This document shows, one piece after another, positions 8,559 through 17,255 of a stretch of DNA of 64,000 nucleotides. The DNA is from a virus. The notes below the pieces were generated by a model. The model had not been told where the DNA came from. It worked only from the letters and a program-made list of their open reading frames with translations, and made no database searches. Each line of letters starts with the position of its first letter. The first letter of the stretch is position 1. The position numbers were made by a program, and so were the translations under genes. The DNA is taken from IMG/VR virus record IMGVR_UViG_3300027834_000005, positions 62,001 through 126,000 of that record; one strand, 5' to 3'.

Positions 8559-8974
8559 ACACTAAAGACGTACACGTGATATGTATACAGAACGAATTCG
8601 CTAACAAAGAGAACAAAGATAGTGAGCACATAATAGGGACGAAGTCAACCTTATCTAACGTAAAAAGAGAATATAACGAATACACTTTAGAACTTAGACA
8701 TCAATGTAATAAATCATCATATGGGTACTTTGGTAATATCGTTAACGATGTGATATTATTACCCTACGGGGACGGCAAGCACGCATTATATGTTTTGGAT
8801 TTATCGGACGAAGATAAATTCCAAGCTTCCCTTGACGGAACATTACACTCAGACTTCACATGCGTAACCAATGACGTTGACGTAGATATTACTGAACACC
8901 GTAAAATGCCAATGTGTGATATAACTAGTCACATAATGCATGGTTACTCTTACGTTGATCACAACGATGTTTGA
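8555..8974 (+). CDS. class S array protein, 139 aa
   Basis: It starts in an ATGA overlap. The signature at residue 83 is LSDEDKFQASLDGTLHS. The extension VTNDVDVDITEHRK resembles that of the 4636 protein (VTNDKNVKVDITFDR), so the two are sister copies. Confidence 0.75.
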   Translation: MNTKDVHVICIQNEFANKENKDSEHIIGTKSTLSNVKREYNEYTLELRHQCNKSSYGYFGNIVNDVILLPYGDGKHALYVLDLSDEDKFQASLDGTLHSDFTCVTNDVDVDITEHRKMPMCDITSHIMHGYSYVDHNDV

Positions 8975-9311
8975 CCTAATAGGACCTAGACCTAGAGGCG
9001 AATTTACTATCACATTAGATAGTTCTGAACACCTACGTTTTATACCAGATCTATCTAAGCATATGGTGGTCCATAACTTTACTGAGTGTCCCTACACACG
9101 TAATGATGGTAGTCCTATGTATCGTATGTATTATACCACAGAATATAGCGGATGGTACTTGTTGTACGTCTACTTTAAGGACGGTAATATAATGGTGTCG
9201 TACCCTCAAGAAAGAATCTATATGTACACGGTGGACTTATTGACCGACGAGGATAGAATGTACCATACCATATCGGGCACATCACCTGATTTTTTCTTAT
9301 TTAGGAAATAG
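8967..9311 (+). CDS. class S-like array protein, about 114 aa
   Basis: I chose the ATG at 8967, next to the previous stop; an ATG at 8940 is the alternative. The tail from residue 92 is LTDEDRMYHTISGTSPDFF, with Met replacing the conserved Phe. Confidence 0.7.
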   Translation: MFDLIGPRPRGEFTITLDSSEHLRFIPDLSKHMVVHNFTECPYTRNDGSPMYRMYYTTEYSGWYLLYVYFKDGNIMVSYPQERIYMYTVDLLTDEDRMYHTISGTSPDFFLFRK

Positions 9312-9312
9312 A

Positions 9313-9606
9313 ATGTACTATACACTAGAAGACATACCCATCGGCACATACGTTTGTAGTCTTAGAGGGGACGGAACTATAATAGAGGCATTCGTCAAAC
9401 TAAAAGAAGATTGGGTATATGACTTCGAGACAGAGTGCGACGATACTTATGGTCTTCTGTATAAGAGACCTCCGTATATACTTCTGGAAAACTTAGTAGA
9501 CGCTGAACTAATATTTCATGCCAAACTAACAGGGGATCACACCGAACTCCGAGAAGCGACTATGCAGTTGAAATGGGACAATTCATTTGGCGAAATAGAT
9601 GACTAA
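9313..9606 (+). CDS. class D array protein, paralog of the 11033 gene, 97 aa
   Basis: The sequence aligns through most of its length with the 11033 product (shared DIPIGTYV/EVPVGKYV, YDFET, ENLVD). The tail from residue 62 (VDAELIFHAKLTGDH) is class D. It is the last gene before a promoter gap. Confidence 0.8.
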   Translation: MYYTLEDIPIGTYVCSLRGDGTIIEAFVKLKEDWVYDFETECDDTYGLLYKRPPYILLENLVDAELIFHAKLTGDHTELREATMQLKWDNSFGEIDD

Positions 9607-9631
9607 GTCGTATTAAAATGTTACTCTTTCA

Positions 9632-9661
9632 TTTCCAAATGACACGAATGTGTGCTATAAT
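9632..9661 (+). promoter_or_regulatory. promoter inside the array
   Basis: A perfect TATAAT (9656-9661) lies 18 bases after TTTCCA (9632-9637), in an 80-base gap before the 9686 gene. The -35 is weak. Confidence 0.55.
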
Positions 9662-9685
9662 CCTACGAATACAAAGGTCAATACC

Positions 9686-10096
9686 ATGAAACATAATAAT
9701 CATTTGCCGAAAGATATCCAGATAGCAAGCCGTGACGTCGAAGTTGGAAAGACATACATCATGATCGGTGTGAATGAGTCGGTGGCTGAATATATAGTAG
9801 TTACTAAGATAACTGACTTTGAAGTCCCTATGTTCGGGGGAGTAACCGACACAATAAGCTACGTTGATCTAACCAACGATAGGCTATATACGTGCGATAT
9901 TAATATATTCATAGACCACTTTAAGGATGCATACGTCACTACATTAGACAGTATTAAGTCCACGTTGGACGGGGAATACTTATTCCAAATGGCTTTAACC
10001 AGTAACGACGTTAACCTAGTTAGACTGTGGGTCGAAGATCATAATCTCATCCACACATACTGTGACGACCTTAGTGGACGAGGAAAGGCATCATGA
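9686..10096 (+). CDS. class D-like array protein, 136 aa
   Basis: An AAGG ribosome site precedes the ATG at 9686, just downstream of the promoter at 9632. The signature is degenerate (LDGEYLFQMALTSND from residue 94). About 30 residues follow. Confidence 0.75.
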   Translation: MKHNNHLPKDIQIASRDVEVGKTYIMIGVNESVAEYIVVTKITDFEVPMFGGVTDTISYVDLTNDRLYTCDINIFIDHFKDAYVTTLDSIKSTLDGEYLFQMALTSNDVNLVRLWVEDHNLIHTYCDDLSGRGKAS

Positions 10097-10671
10097 GTCT
10101 CACGGAGTACAGAGATGACACATGTGTTTACTACACCGATGAATACGGTAGATACCAAGGTGAATACATATCATGGTACGGAACTGGCACTGTGTATCAA
10201 ACTCTCACATACGTTGATGATTTAGTTCACGGTGACATTATCACATGGCATCCGAACGGCAAGGTTAAATCTGTGAGGTCCTATGACATGGGCATAGTCA
10301 ACGGGGATTTTGCCTATTGGTGTGAATTTGGTACAATCGAATCATCGAAGTCTTATTCTGACGGTAAGTTACATGGTCTTTATCGTAGATGGTGGAGTAA
10401 CGGTCACCCACGATCTGAAACATTAATGGTTAACGATGACGCTCAAGGCGAATACAAAGAATGGCACTGTACCGGCGTTTTGAAATCTAGAACGTCATAT
10501 GTTAATGATCACATGCATGGCGAACTTATAAATTATTCTACTGACGGCACCGTATCAGGTAATTCATACATGGTAAACGATGTAGAGTTAATAGACTTAC
10601 TTCAGACCAACGTCACGGAGGAAGATAAGTTTGCATTAACACTGATTCACGGAGGTAAATGGCTGTCATGA
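10093..10671 (+). CDS. class M array protein, longest MORN/YwqK-like member, 192 aa
   Basis: About six YwqK-type units of 22-24 residues run from residue 18 to 165, with regular W, NG and HG(E/D) positions (GEYISWYGTG, HGDIITWHPNG, HGLYRRWWSNG). The tail from residue 174 is VTEEDKFALTLIHGGKWL. It starts in an ATGA overlap. Confidence 0.85.
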   Translation: MSLTEYRDDTCVYYTDEYGRYQGEYISWYGTGTVYQTLTYVDDLVHGDIITWHPNGKVKSVRSYDMGIVNGDFAYWCEFGTIESSKSYSDGKLHGLYRRWWSNGHPRSETLMVNDDAQGEYKEWHCTGVLKSRTSYVNDHMHGELINYSTDGTVSGNSYMVNDVELIDLLQTNVTEEDKFALTLIHGGKWLS

Positions 10672-11036
10672 ACGAAGAATTTACTGAACATAAATCTTCC
10701 AGAGTTCACTTTTTTACCGACGAAGAAGGACGAATGCATGGTAAATGTACTCGTTGGTTTGGCGATGGAAACTTAGATACTGAATCCTTCTATATCCATG
10801 GTGAACTAGACGGAGAATACAAAGAATGGTATCATAACGGTAACATTGCTGATCATGCCCAGATGAAAGATGGCTACACTAACGGCGAAAGTAAAGGCTG
10901 GAATAGTAACGGTAAACTTATAAATCACACGTATACTGTAGGCAATGTAATATCTGTGGATCTACTATCCAAAGACTTATCAGACGAAGATAAGTTCGAA
11001 ATAACATTGACCTATGGCGGGAAATGGTTACCATGA
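10668..11036 (+). CDS. class M array protein (MORN/YwqK-like), 122 aa
   Basis: It starts at the ATGA overlap (10668), three codons after another ATG that sits too close to GGAGG. Three to four YwqK-type units are visible. The tail from residue 104 is LSDEDKFEITLTYGGKWLP. Confidence 0.8.
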   Translation: MNEEFTEHKSSRVHFFTDEEGRMHGKCTRWFGDGNLDTESFYIHGELDGEYKEWYHNGNIADHAQMKDGYTNGESKGWNSNGKLINHTYTVGNVISVDLLSKDLSDEDKFEITLTYGGKWLP

Positions 11037-11380
11037 ATAATATCACGTACGATACATGGAAGGAAGTCCCCGTAGGCAAATATGTGTATGGCTTGACCGA
11101 AGATGGTAAGGTCAACGAAGTGTTTAGAATGCTTGAAGATGATTATGTCTATGACTTTGAGACTAACTCAGAGGAGCATAATAACATCCTATATAACAGA
11201 GCAGCAACCTTTCATCCCCTTGAAAATCTAGTGGACGAAAGAATCATATTCCTGTCCGCATTGACAGGTAGCATAGTCGAATTAAGGAATGCTGTTCGAA
11301 AAATTGATTGGGACCATGGGCCTGAATTTCTTGAGAACTATGACCGCAATACTAGACGTGTTGAAGACGAAGACGTTTAA
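11033..11380 (+). CDS. class D array protein, paralog of the 9313 gene, 115 aa
   Basis: Start at the ATGA overlap. It is a clear duplicate of the 9313 product, differing mainly by an 18-residue acidic extension. The signature at residue 67 is VDERIIFLSALTGS, where GS replaces GD. Confidence 0.8.
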   Translation: MNNITYDTWKEVPVGKYVYGLTEDGKVNEVFRMLEDDYVYDFETNSEEHNNILYNRAATFHPLENLVDERIIFLSALTGSIVELRNAVRKIDWDHGPEFLENYDRNTRRVEDEDV

Positions 11381-11394
11381 GTATCTCCCTCCCC

Positions 11395-11423
11395 TTGCAT
11401 TCTTTTTGAAACTACTGTACAAT
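11395..11423 (+). promoter_or_regulatory. sigma70-type promoter inside the array
   Basis: TTGCAT (11395-11400), a 17-bp spacer and TACAAT (11418-11423) precede the 11459 gene. Confidence 0.65.
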
Positions 11424-11458
11424 TAACTTCACATTAACAACTCACATAAGATTATCAT

Positions 11459-11842
11459 ATGAATACGGAATCTGTAGGTATGACTGTGGAAACTATAGAG
11501 ATTGGTATAGTTCGCGCTGTGCCTACTGGAAGCATTTTTCTGAAATGGCCATTTAATGAACAAGACAGTAGAGTATTCTTCAAGATATCCGATGACGAAA
11601 TGTACATATTCAGCGTAGTGTATGATCGCCCATCAGAAAAACACATCGTGAGAAAACGTAAAAGAACTATTAATAAATGCGCATGGACTAAATTCACATG
11701 CGTTAGTGTGTCCGAAGAAGACATATTCCATGCCCAATTATCTGAAGATTGGGGTAGTATTTGTAGACAAGCTAATGAACATAGAAATAGAATCAACTGT
11801 AGACATGTTGATTCTATGGAAGTGGATAAGTTGGAAGTGTAG
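11459..11842 (+). CDS. class D array protein, 127 aa
   Basis: First gene after the promoter at 11395. The signature at residue 84 is VSEEDIFHAQLSEDW. A polar extension of about 30 residues follows. The ribosome site is weak. Confidence 0.75.
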   Translation: MNTESVGMTVETIEIGIVRAVPTGSIFLKWPFNEQDSRVFFKISDDEMYIFSVVYDRPSEKHIVRKRKRTINKCAWTKFTCVSVSEEDIFHAQLSEDWGSICRQANEHRNRINCRHVDSMEVDKLEV

Positions 11843-11843
11843 A

Positions 11844-12068
11844 ATGTCATACGAGGTGAGGTATTCAAAGGGAAATTATCATTACCGAATGAGTAATGAT
11901 TTCCTGTTCCAAGGAGAGTGTAAATTCTGGGATGAAAATGATATCATAAACATGCACGTGTATGTGATTGATAACGAGATACTACATGATTTCCTCAAGG
12001 ATGAACCTATCACCGAAGAACTCAAATTCGAAATCACTTTAAGATATGGGAATTTATGGCTACCATGA
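11844..12068 (+). CDS. minimal class M array protein, 74 aa
   Basis: The shortest intact array member holds one degenerate YwqK-type unit (FQGECKFWDEND) plus the tail at residue 56 (ITEELKFEITLRYGNLWLP). The start follows the previous stop by one base. It may be a copy that lost repeats. Confidence 0.7.
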   Translation: MSYEVRYSKGNYHYRMSNDFLFQGECKFWDENDIINMHVYVIDNEILHDFLKDEPITEELKFEITLRYGNLWLP

Positions 12069-12433
12069 ACATACACGAATTAGCACTCAGTTTACACGTA
12101 GGTTCGTCATACGTATCATATTGTATAAATATCGACAATGAATTAGAGTCTATAGGTTTATTCAAAGTGGTTGACATGGACATTGACGAAGAGACGATAA
12201 CCACACACGACATGTTCAGGAATAAAGAAGACAAGAATTTTATCGAAGACCTAATTAGAATGCATGATAGCGAGGATGAGACTTTCATAATGCTTGATGT
12301 AGTCCATGCTGCACTACCAGCAGAATTCATATTCGAAGCAACCCTACGTGGTGATTTCAGAATCGTCCTTTCTGAATACTTCGGACTACAAGGCGTAGTG
12401 AATGCTAAAGGCATAATGGAGCTAAAAGTATGA
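12065..12433 (+). CDS. class D-like array protein, 122 aa
   Basis: The start is at the ATGA overlap. The signature at residue 84 is LPAEFIFEATLRGDF, intermediate between class D and class L. An extension of about 20 residues follows. Confidence 0.75.
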   Translation: MNIHELALSLHVGSSYVSYCINIDNELESIGLFKVVDMDIDEETITTHDMFRNKEDKNFIEDLIRMHDSEDETFIMLDVVHAALPAEFIFEATLRGDFRIVLSEYFGLQGVVNAKGIMELKV

Positions 12434-12810
12434 GTACATTGAAAACACTATGCATACTAAAGAACCTCAAGGAAGGCGAAACTTACGTCATGTTCAGATG
12501 TGTAATGGACCAAGTGTCGTACATGCGTACCATACGTGTTGAAAAGGTAGAGACACGACCAAGTGAACTAGGATTAACCAAAGCCTGTACTTTCATCCAC
12601 TTCCATAACGTCACGATGGACACCCACGGCATCCAAACGTTAAGTTCGTTTACGTCTACGTTCAGGGATAAACGAATTGAGGTGCTCGATGACATACTAT
12701 CGTCATTGTCTGACGAAGAGAACCTTCAGGTCTTTGAAGAAACGCTCAAAGGTACAGTGAACTCTCACATGCGCATCTGGTTCAAGAAGGAGGGTTTGAT
12801 ATGGCGGTAG
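12430..12810 (+). CDS. array protein with divergent tail, 126 aa
   Basis: It starts in an ATGA overlap. The signature at residue 93 is stretched (LSDEENLQVFEETLKGTVN), consistent with an insertion of two to three residues. The N-terminal pattern NLKEGETYVMF matches other class D and Q proteins. Confidence 0.75.
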   Translation: MSTLKTLCILKNLKEGETYVMFRCVMDQVSYMRTIRVEKVETRPSELGLTKACTFIHFHNVTMDTHGIQTLSSFTSTFRDKRIEVLDDILSSLSDEENLQVFEETLKGTVNSHMRIWFKKEGLIWR

Positions 12811-13136
12811 CATTCAGAGACGTAGTCGAAGGTGATGTTCTATATTTCATTAGTCGCGGTTTGAGCGAAATTGTCATATGGCATGTCATGGGGATCACAT
12901 CAGGTAACAAACAGCAGCACGTTCTCCATTTGGAGCAGAATGGTAACGTTATCACTCCAATGAACGAGAAAGAGTACAACTCGATAGTACGGAGTTCAAG
13001 ACTCATAGTGGAAAGAGACATAAAAGAGAATATACCTGAAGAAGATATATTCGAAGCTACACTATCTGGTAAACTATACGATCTATACAGTAACTATCTC
13101 AAAGAAGAGAATGACGATAGGGACATAAACACATGA
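12801..13136 (+). CDS. class L array protein, 111 aa
   Basis: A strong AGGAGGG precedes the ATG. The N-terminus has the class L pattern (DVVEGDVLYFI). The tail from residue 78 is IPEEDIFEATLSGKLYDLY. It is the first of three adjacent class L genes. Confidence 0.8.
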   Translation: MAVAFRDVVEGDVLYFISRGLSEIVIWHVMGITSGNKQQHVLHLEQNGNVITPMNEKEYNSIVRSSRLIVERDIKENIPEEDIFEATLSGKLYDLYSNYLKEENDDRDINT

Positions 13137-13432
13137 AATACGAAGAGTTACTAGAAGGCGACGAGATACATATCATACACAGTCATGTCTTTGCTACTTG
13201 GACTTTAATCGATGTTAAGTTTGGATACAATGGCGTCCATATTGGGTACAATATTAAAATGAATGATGAGTCATATAAATATCTTTTGGAGAGAGACGAA
13301 TATGAAAGTCTTACTGAGCGGAATAGAATAGTCGTACAACGAGATCTGGAAGATAACGATCCTGAAGGATTGTTCAAGGCTACACTTTCTGGTGATATAT
13401 TATCTTTCCTACTGGAATACGCAGACAAATGA
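13133..13432 (+). CDS. class L array protein, 99 aa
   Basis: It starts in an ATGA overlap. The N-terminus is LLEGDEIHII and the tail from residue 75 is NDPEGLFKATLSGDILSFL. Function unknown. Confidence 0.8.
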   Translation: MKYEELLEGDEIHIIHSHVFATWTLIDVKFGYNGVHIGYNIKMNDESYKYLLERDEYESLTERNRIVVQRDLEDNDPEGLFKATLSGDILSFLLEYADK

Positions 13433-13764
13433 GCATGCAATATACTAACCTTAGTATTGGTGACGTTTTTTACTACCCAATCAATATAGAATACAAACCC
13501 ATGCAGATTTGGACTATTACTGGTGCAGAATTCAAACGTAATATCCACACGTTTAAGGTTATGAGTGAAGATAGTCCGCCCGATACTAGGTTCTTCATGA
13601 ACAGAGAAGGATGGGAATCGATGGTTCATGGGAGATCCATCGTGACTCGTAATGAACTTGTCAAGTTGTACTCAGAAGAAGCTGTATTCCAAGCTCTACT
13701 ATCCGGTGATATGTCTGTTCTTATCGGACAGTACGACGAGGACAATAGCCATGACGATAATTAA
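13429..13764 (+). CDS. class L array protein, 111 aa
   Basis: It starts in an ATGA overlap. The N-terminus SIGDVFYYPI is the best example of the class L GDxFYYP motif. The tail from residue 81 is YSEEAVFQALLSGDMSVLI. Confidence 0.8.
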   Translation: MSMQYTNLSIGDVFYYPINIEYKPMQIWTITGAEFKRNIHTFKVMSEDSPPDTRFFMNREGWESMVHGRSIVTRNELVKLYSEEAVFQALLSGDMSVLIGQYDEDNSHDDN

Positions 13765-13845
13765 GCTAGTAATACTATCCATACTTGCGAAGAAGATAAA
13801 TTTGAGATATACTTGATCTACGGTCATATGGAATTTATACCATGA
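13765..13845 (+). pseudogene. orphan class M tail without repeats
   Basis: Directly after the stop of the previous gene, an in-frame stretch encodes THTC-like residues followed by EEDKFEIYLIYGHMEFIP and a stop. That is a complete class M tail with no start codon and no repeat domain. It closely matches the tail of the following gene (TSEEDKFEICLKYGHMDFI). It looks like the remnant of a deleted or recombined copy. Confidence 0.7.
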
Positions 13846-14285
13846 GTAAGCTAAAATTTATTGAAACGCCAACGTCACAGTACTTCGAAGATGAACTTGG
13901 AAGATTACAAGGTAAGCATATAGAATGGTATGAATTCGAGGACGGATATAAATGCATGAAATCTTTGAGTTTTTACAAAGACGATGAGATGCATGGTCCT
14001 TTCAAACGATGGTTCGAAAATGGTAAACCACAAAGATTCTGTACGTACGTGGAAGATAGACTCGATGGTGAGTACCAGAGATGGCATCGTAACAATAAAA
14101 GAAAGAGACATTGTTTCTATAAGAACACTGTGTTACATGGAGAGTACCAAAGATGGGATGAGGATGGAGAAGTAGAAATTAACAGACTCTATGTTGATGG
14201 TAAAAGATTATCGTGTCCTATACCTACATCCGAAGAAGATAAATTTGAGATATGCCTGAAATATGGACATATGGATTTCATATGA
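13842..14285 (+). CDS. class M array protein (MORN/YwqK-like), 147 aa
   Basis: It starts in an ATGA overlap with the orphan tail. Four YwqK-type units fill residues 15-120 (HGPFKRWFENG, DGEYQRWHRNN, HGEYQRWDEDG). The tail from residue 129 is TSEEDKFEICLKYGHMDFI. Confidence 0.85.
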   Translation: MSKLKFIETPTSQYFEDELGRLQGKHIEWYEFEDGYKCMKSLSFYKDDEMHGPFKRWFENGKPQRFCTYVEDRLDGEYQRWHRNNKRKRHCFYKNTVLHGEYQRWDEDGEVEINRLYVDGKRLSCPIPTSEEDKFEICLKYGHMDFI

Positions 14286-14809
14286 AACTAGAAGAGGTCA
14301 GAACTAGAACACGACATTACTACGTTGATGAAGAAGACAATATTCAAGGCGAATATATACGTTACTACGACGATGCCCCATCGGTAATTCGATCCGCATG
14401 CACGTACATAGACGACAAAAAAGAAGGTTTATATGTACATTTCTACAGAAACGGGAAAGTGGATAGCGTAAGTGAGTACGTAAATAATGAAAAGGACGGC
14501 GAGTATGTGTCGTGGCATAAAAATGGCGGTGTTTGTACCAGAACTACGTTCAGGAAAGGCGTGGAGAATGGAGAGTACATGGACTGGCATGCGAACGGTC
14601 AGTTATGGGAACATCTATTCTTTAAGGATGGACGTGAACATGGTGAATCTATAATGATTAAAGAGAATGGCGAGGTAAGGTCACATGCCATATACCTTGA
14701 GGGTAGAGAAACTAAGATACCAATACCAACCACTGAGGAAGATCAATTTCTCCTCTGCCTAGAACACGGTCACATGGATTTCCTACCAATAGGACTGCAT
14801 GACGTATGA
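14282..14809 (+). CDS. class M array protein (MORN/YwqK-like), 175 aa
   Basis: About five YwqK-type units are present (GEYIRYYDD, GEYVSWHKNG, GEYMDWHANG). The tail from residue 150 is TTEEDQFLLCLEHGHMDFL. A 38-base tract (14573-14610) is identical to one in the next gene, showing recent duplication or conversion. Confidence 0.85.
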   Translation: MKLEEVRTRTRHYYVDEEDNIQGEYIRYYDDAPSVIRSACTYIDDKKEGLYVHFYRNGKVDSVSEYVNNEKDGEYVSWHKNGGVCTRTTFRKGVENGEYMDWHANGQLWEHLFFKDGREHGESIMIKENGEVRSHAIYLEGRETKIPIPTTEEDQFLLCLEHGHMDFLPIGLHDV

Positions 14810-15348
14810 AACTTAAAGAGATAAAGACACGAACCATACACTACTTCGAAGATGAACTTGGACGAAGACAAGGTGAACTAATTCTTCGTTATGAGGAGAA
14901 ACCATCACAAATTAAATCCATTAATAATTACGTTGATGGTATTAAAGTTGGCACCAGTATAGATTGGTACATGAACGGTAAGATAAGAACCGTGGCCAAC
15001 TACGTGAATGAGCTTAAGGAAGGTAACCACGCTGAATGGCACGAAAGCGGCAATAAACGATCACGTACTTTTTACAAGGACGGTTCAGAGCATGGCGAGT
15101 ACATGGACTGGCATGCGAACGGTCAGTTATGGGAGCACGTATTTCTAATAGATAGTGCAGAAAACGGAGAGTCTATAATTTTCGACATATATGGTAATGT
15201 AACAGACCATGACATTTTTGTTAATGGTACGATAATTGATGTTCCAATCCCTACGTGTGAAGAAGAACAGTTTCTCTTGTGCCTTGAGTATGGACACATG
15301 GAATTCTTTCCTATAGGTATGTATGAACTTACAGCAAGTAAACACTAG
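14806..15348 (+). CDS. class M array protein, recent paralog of the 14282 gene, 180 aa
   Basis: The domain layout and length match the 14282 product, including GEYMDWHANGQLWEH. The tail from residue 150 is TCEEEQFLLCLEYGHMEFF. It overlaps neighbours by 4 and 26 bases. Confidence 0.85.
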   Translation: MKLKEIKTRTIHYFEDELGRRQGELILRYEEKPSQIKSINNYVDGIKVGTSIDWYMNGKIRTVANYVNELKEGNHAEWHESGNKRSRTFYKDGSEHGEYMDWHANGQLWEHVFLIDSAENGESIIFDIYGNVTDHDIFVNGTIIDVPIPTCEEEQFLLCLEYGHMEFFPIGMYELTASKH

Positions 15349-15613
15349 AGAAGAAACGTTCACCGTGGACAGAGATACCGGATGCATGGAAGGTGAATAT
15401 GTTAGCCGGTACAGTGACGGCTCAGTAAATATACACTGCTTCTATAAGAAGCATAAATTACATGGTGAGTTCAAAAGATGGGTGAATAGTATAAAACCAC
15501 TCGTCCATATTATATACATTGATGGGGTCCATTCCGATATCACTCCTCCAGTCACTGAGGAGGAAAGGTTCCTTTTCAAATTACAATACGATCTTCCATT
15601 ATTAGGAGAGTAA
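15323..15613 (+). CDS. class M array protein, short, 96 aa
   Basis: Two YwqK-type units (GEYVSRYSDG, HGEFKRW) precede a tail with an altered end (VTEEERFLFKLQYDLPLLG from residue 77). An AGG site is placed for the ATG at 15323 inside the previous gene. Confidence 0.8.
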   Translation: MNLQQVNTREETFTVDRDTGCMEGEYVSRYSDGSVNIHCFYKKHKLHGEFKRWVNSIKPLVHIIYIDGVHSDITPPVTEEERFLFKLQYDLPLLGE

Positions 15614-15615
15614 AC

Positions 15616-15954
15616 ATGACCCCATCAGAGAAATTAATACGGTCAGCATCCATTGGTGACACGATACTAATTGCCGAAAAGCGTGATTCCGTCACGTGGT
15701 CTGTAGATGAAACTAAGCTAGTGGTACAAGATGTGATTCTGTATGGTGAGAGAACCATAAAATATACGTTCAAGGATAATGACGAAACAGAGAGACTTAC
15801 CATGTCTATTTCTGACTGTGATCTTGAGCGTATATTCCGATCACACGAGCAAGTCATCTTATTAGTTAAGATCATCCCAGAAGACATCATGTTCCAATGT
15901 AAATTGTCAGGTGACTACTCAGACGCTGTGGCGTTCCAAGGCTTTGCTCCGTGA
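15616..15954 (+). CDS. class Q array protein, 112 aa
   Basis: This is the first of five consecutive class Q genes. The N-terminus has SIGDTILIAEK and a VTWS motif. The tail from residue 87 is IPEDIMFQCKLSGDYSDA, ending in a hydrophobic Gly-Phe. Confidence 0.8.
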   Translation: MTPSEKLIRSASIGDTILIAEKRDSVTWSVDETKLVVQDVILYGERTIKYTFKDNDETERLTMSISDCDLERIFRSHEQVILLVKIIPEDIMFQCKLSGDYSDAVAFQGFAP

Positions 15955-16268
15955 ACAAATTCGAACGCCTAGTTAACAATTTTGAAGCTGGGGATAGATT
16001 ACTAATCCTACGTTCAAGGGAAGGCGTTTGGATTCTGTACGAAGAAGCTACGATAACCAGAGACCCTGATTTTGACTTTAAGTTTAACTTCAAGTATGAT
16101 GGCAATCCAACAATATACAACTCTGATGCATCAGAGCTAGAAGCCATAAACAATGCTGGGTCATTTGCTATGGTATTGAAAAGAGATGTGCCAGAAGAGT
16201 TATTATTTCAATGTGTACTATCTAATACATACGACGAAGTACTAAGGTACTTGGGATATATACAATGA
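15951..16268 (+). CDS. class Q array protein, 105 aa, GTG start
   Basis: It starts with GTG in a GTGA overlap. The N-terminus is FEAGDRLLILR and the tail from residue 80 is VPEELLFQCVLSNTYDEV. Confidence 0.8.
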   Translation: MNKFERLVNNFEAGDRLLILRSREGVWILYEEATITRDPDFDFKFNFKYDGNPTIYNSDASELEAINNAGSFAMVLKRDVPEELLFQCVLSNTYDEVLRYLGYIQ

Positions 16269-16588
16269 ATATGTACATAGAGTTCATCGACATCTTGGTA
16301 GACACTGACACTGTTGTGATCGTACAGGAAAATCACGATAAAACGTGGACTAAAGCTAGTGAACTCATTGTGACATCTGTGAAACGACGTACCAAGCCAT
16401 CTTTTCTATATAGGCTAAATCATGACCATAATGTTTATGAGCTAACATGCAAAGATTTAGCTAGACTAAGTAACTCCAATGATTTTTCATTCGTACTCGA
16501 AAGAGTCATACCTGAAGATGTATTGTTCCAATGCAGACTGTCTGGCAACTACGCAGAAGCAATAAGACACCATGGGTTCACGTCATGA
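16265..16588 (+). CDS. class Q array protein, 107 aa
   Basis: It starts in an ATGA overlap. The TDTVVIVQE and KTWT motifs match its neighbours. The tail from residue 82 is IPEDVLFQCRLSGNYAEA. Confidence 0.8.
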   Translation: MNMYIEFIDILVDTDTVVIVQENHDKTWTKASELIVTSVKRRTKPSFLYRLNHDHNVYELTCKDLARLSNSNDFSFVLERVIPEDVLFQCRLSGNYAEAIRHHGFTS

Positions 16589-16938
16589 AATCAGAACTAT
16601 TTTGCTACAGAGATTTCCTATACTCATTGAAAGTGGGAGACAGAATCATGCGTATTCGATACATTCCTGAGAAATTCGAACATGTAGATACGTTAACTAT
16701 TACGCATATATCAACGCCTATAGGTCACACTCCTATATGCTCCTACACCTCCAGTGCTACCGGAGATAAGAGAATCAGGTTGTCAATGGGAAGCTTGGAA
16801 TATATGGAGCGTCAAGAAGGCATATACACTAGGAAGGAAGAAGAAATATTGAAAGGCGTACCTGAAGATATTCTATTTCAATGTGTGTTATCTAATGACT
16901 ACACAGATGCTCTTAAGTATAGGGGGTTCAAGGTATGA
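16585..16938 (+). CDS. class Q array protein, 117 aa
   Basis: I placed the start at the ATGA overlap (16585). The N-terminus is SLKVGDRIMRI and the tail from residue 92 is VPEDILFQCVLSNDYTDA. Confidence 0.8.
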   Translation: MKSELFCYRDFLYSLKVGDRIMRIRYIPEKFEHVDTLTITHISTPIGHTPICSYTSSATGDKRIRLSMGSLEYMERQEGIYTRKEEEILKGVPEDILFQCVLSNDYTDALKYRGFKV

Positions 16939-17255
16939 ATCTATATGAACAGCTCACTCATGACGCAAACACCAATGACATCTTAATAGTCGTACAGAAG
17001 GACAAAGCCAGTGAAGCGTGGACATTAAACCTAGTCGTACGAGTAGTCGTCGCGTCTAAAATGGACTTCGTTAGATTCAAGGCAGACGAATGGACCATAG
17101 GCACAAACGTATCCATTAAGGAATTAGAACAGTACCACGTACATTCTAACCTATGTCTTCTTTTAGAGAAAAACATACCAGAGGACATTCTATTTCATGC
17201 TAGACTGTCTGAAGACTACACTGATGCCGCAAGACTCGCGGGGTATATAGAATGA
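16935..17255 (+). CDS. class Q array protein, 106 aa
   Basis: It starts in an ATGA overlap. The tail from residue 81 is IPEDILFHARLSEDYTDA, where HARLSED approaches class D. It closes the run of five. Confidence 0.8.
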   Translation: MNLYEQLTHDANTNDILIVVQKDKASEAWTLNLVVRVVVASKMDFVRFKADEWTIGTNVSIKELEQYHVHSNLCLLLEKNIPEDILFHARLSEDYTDAARLAGYIE

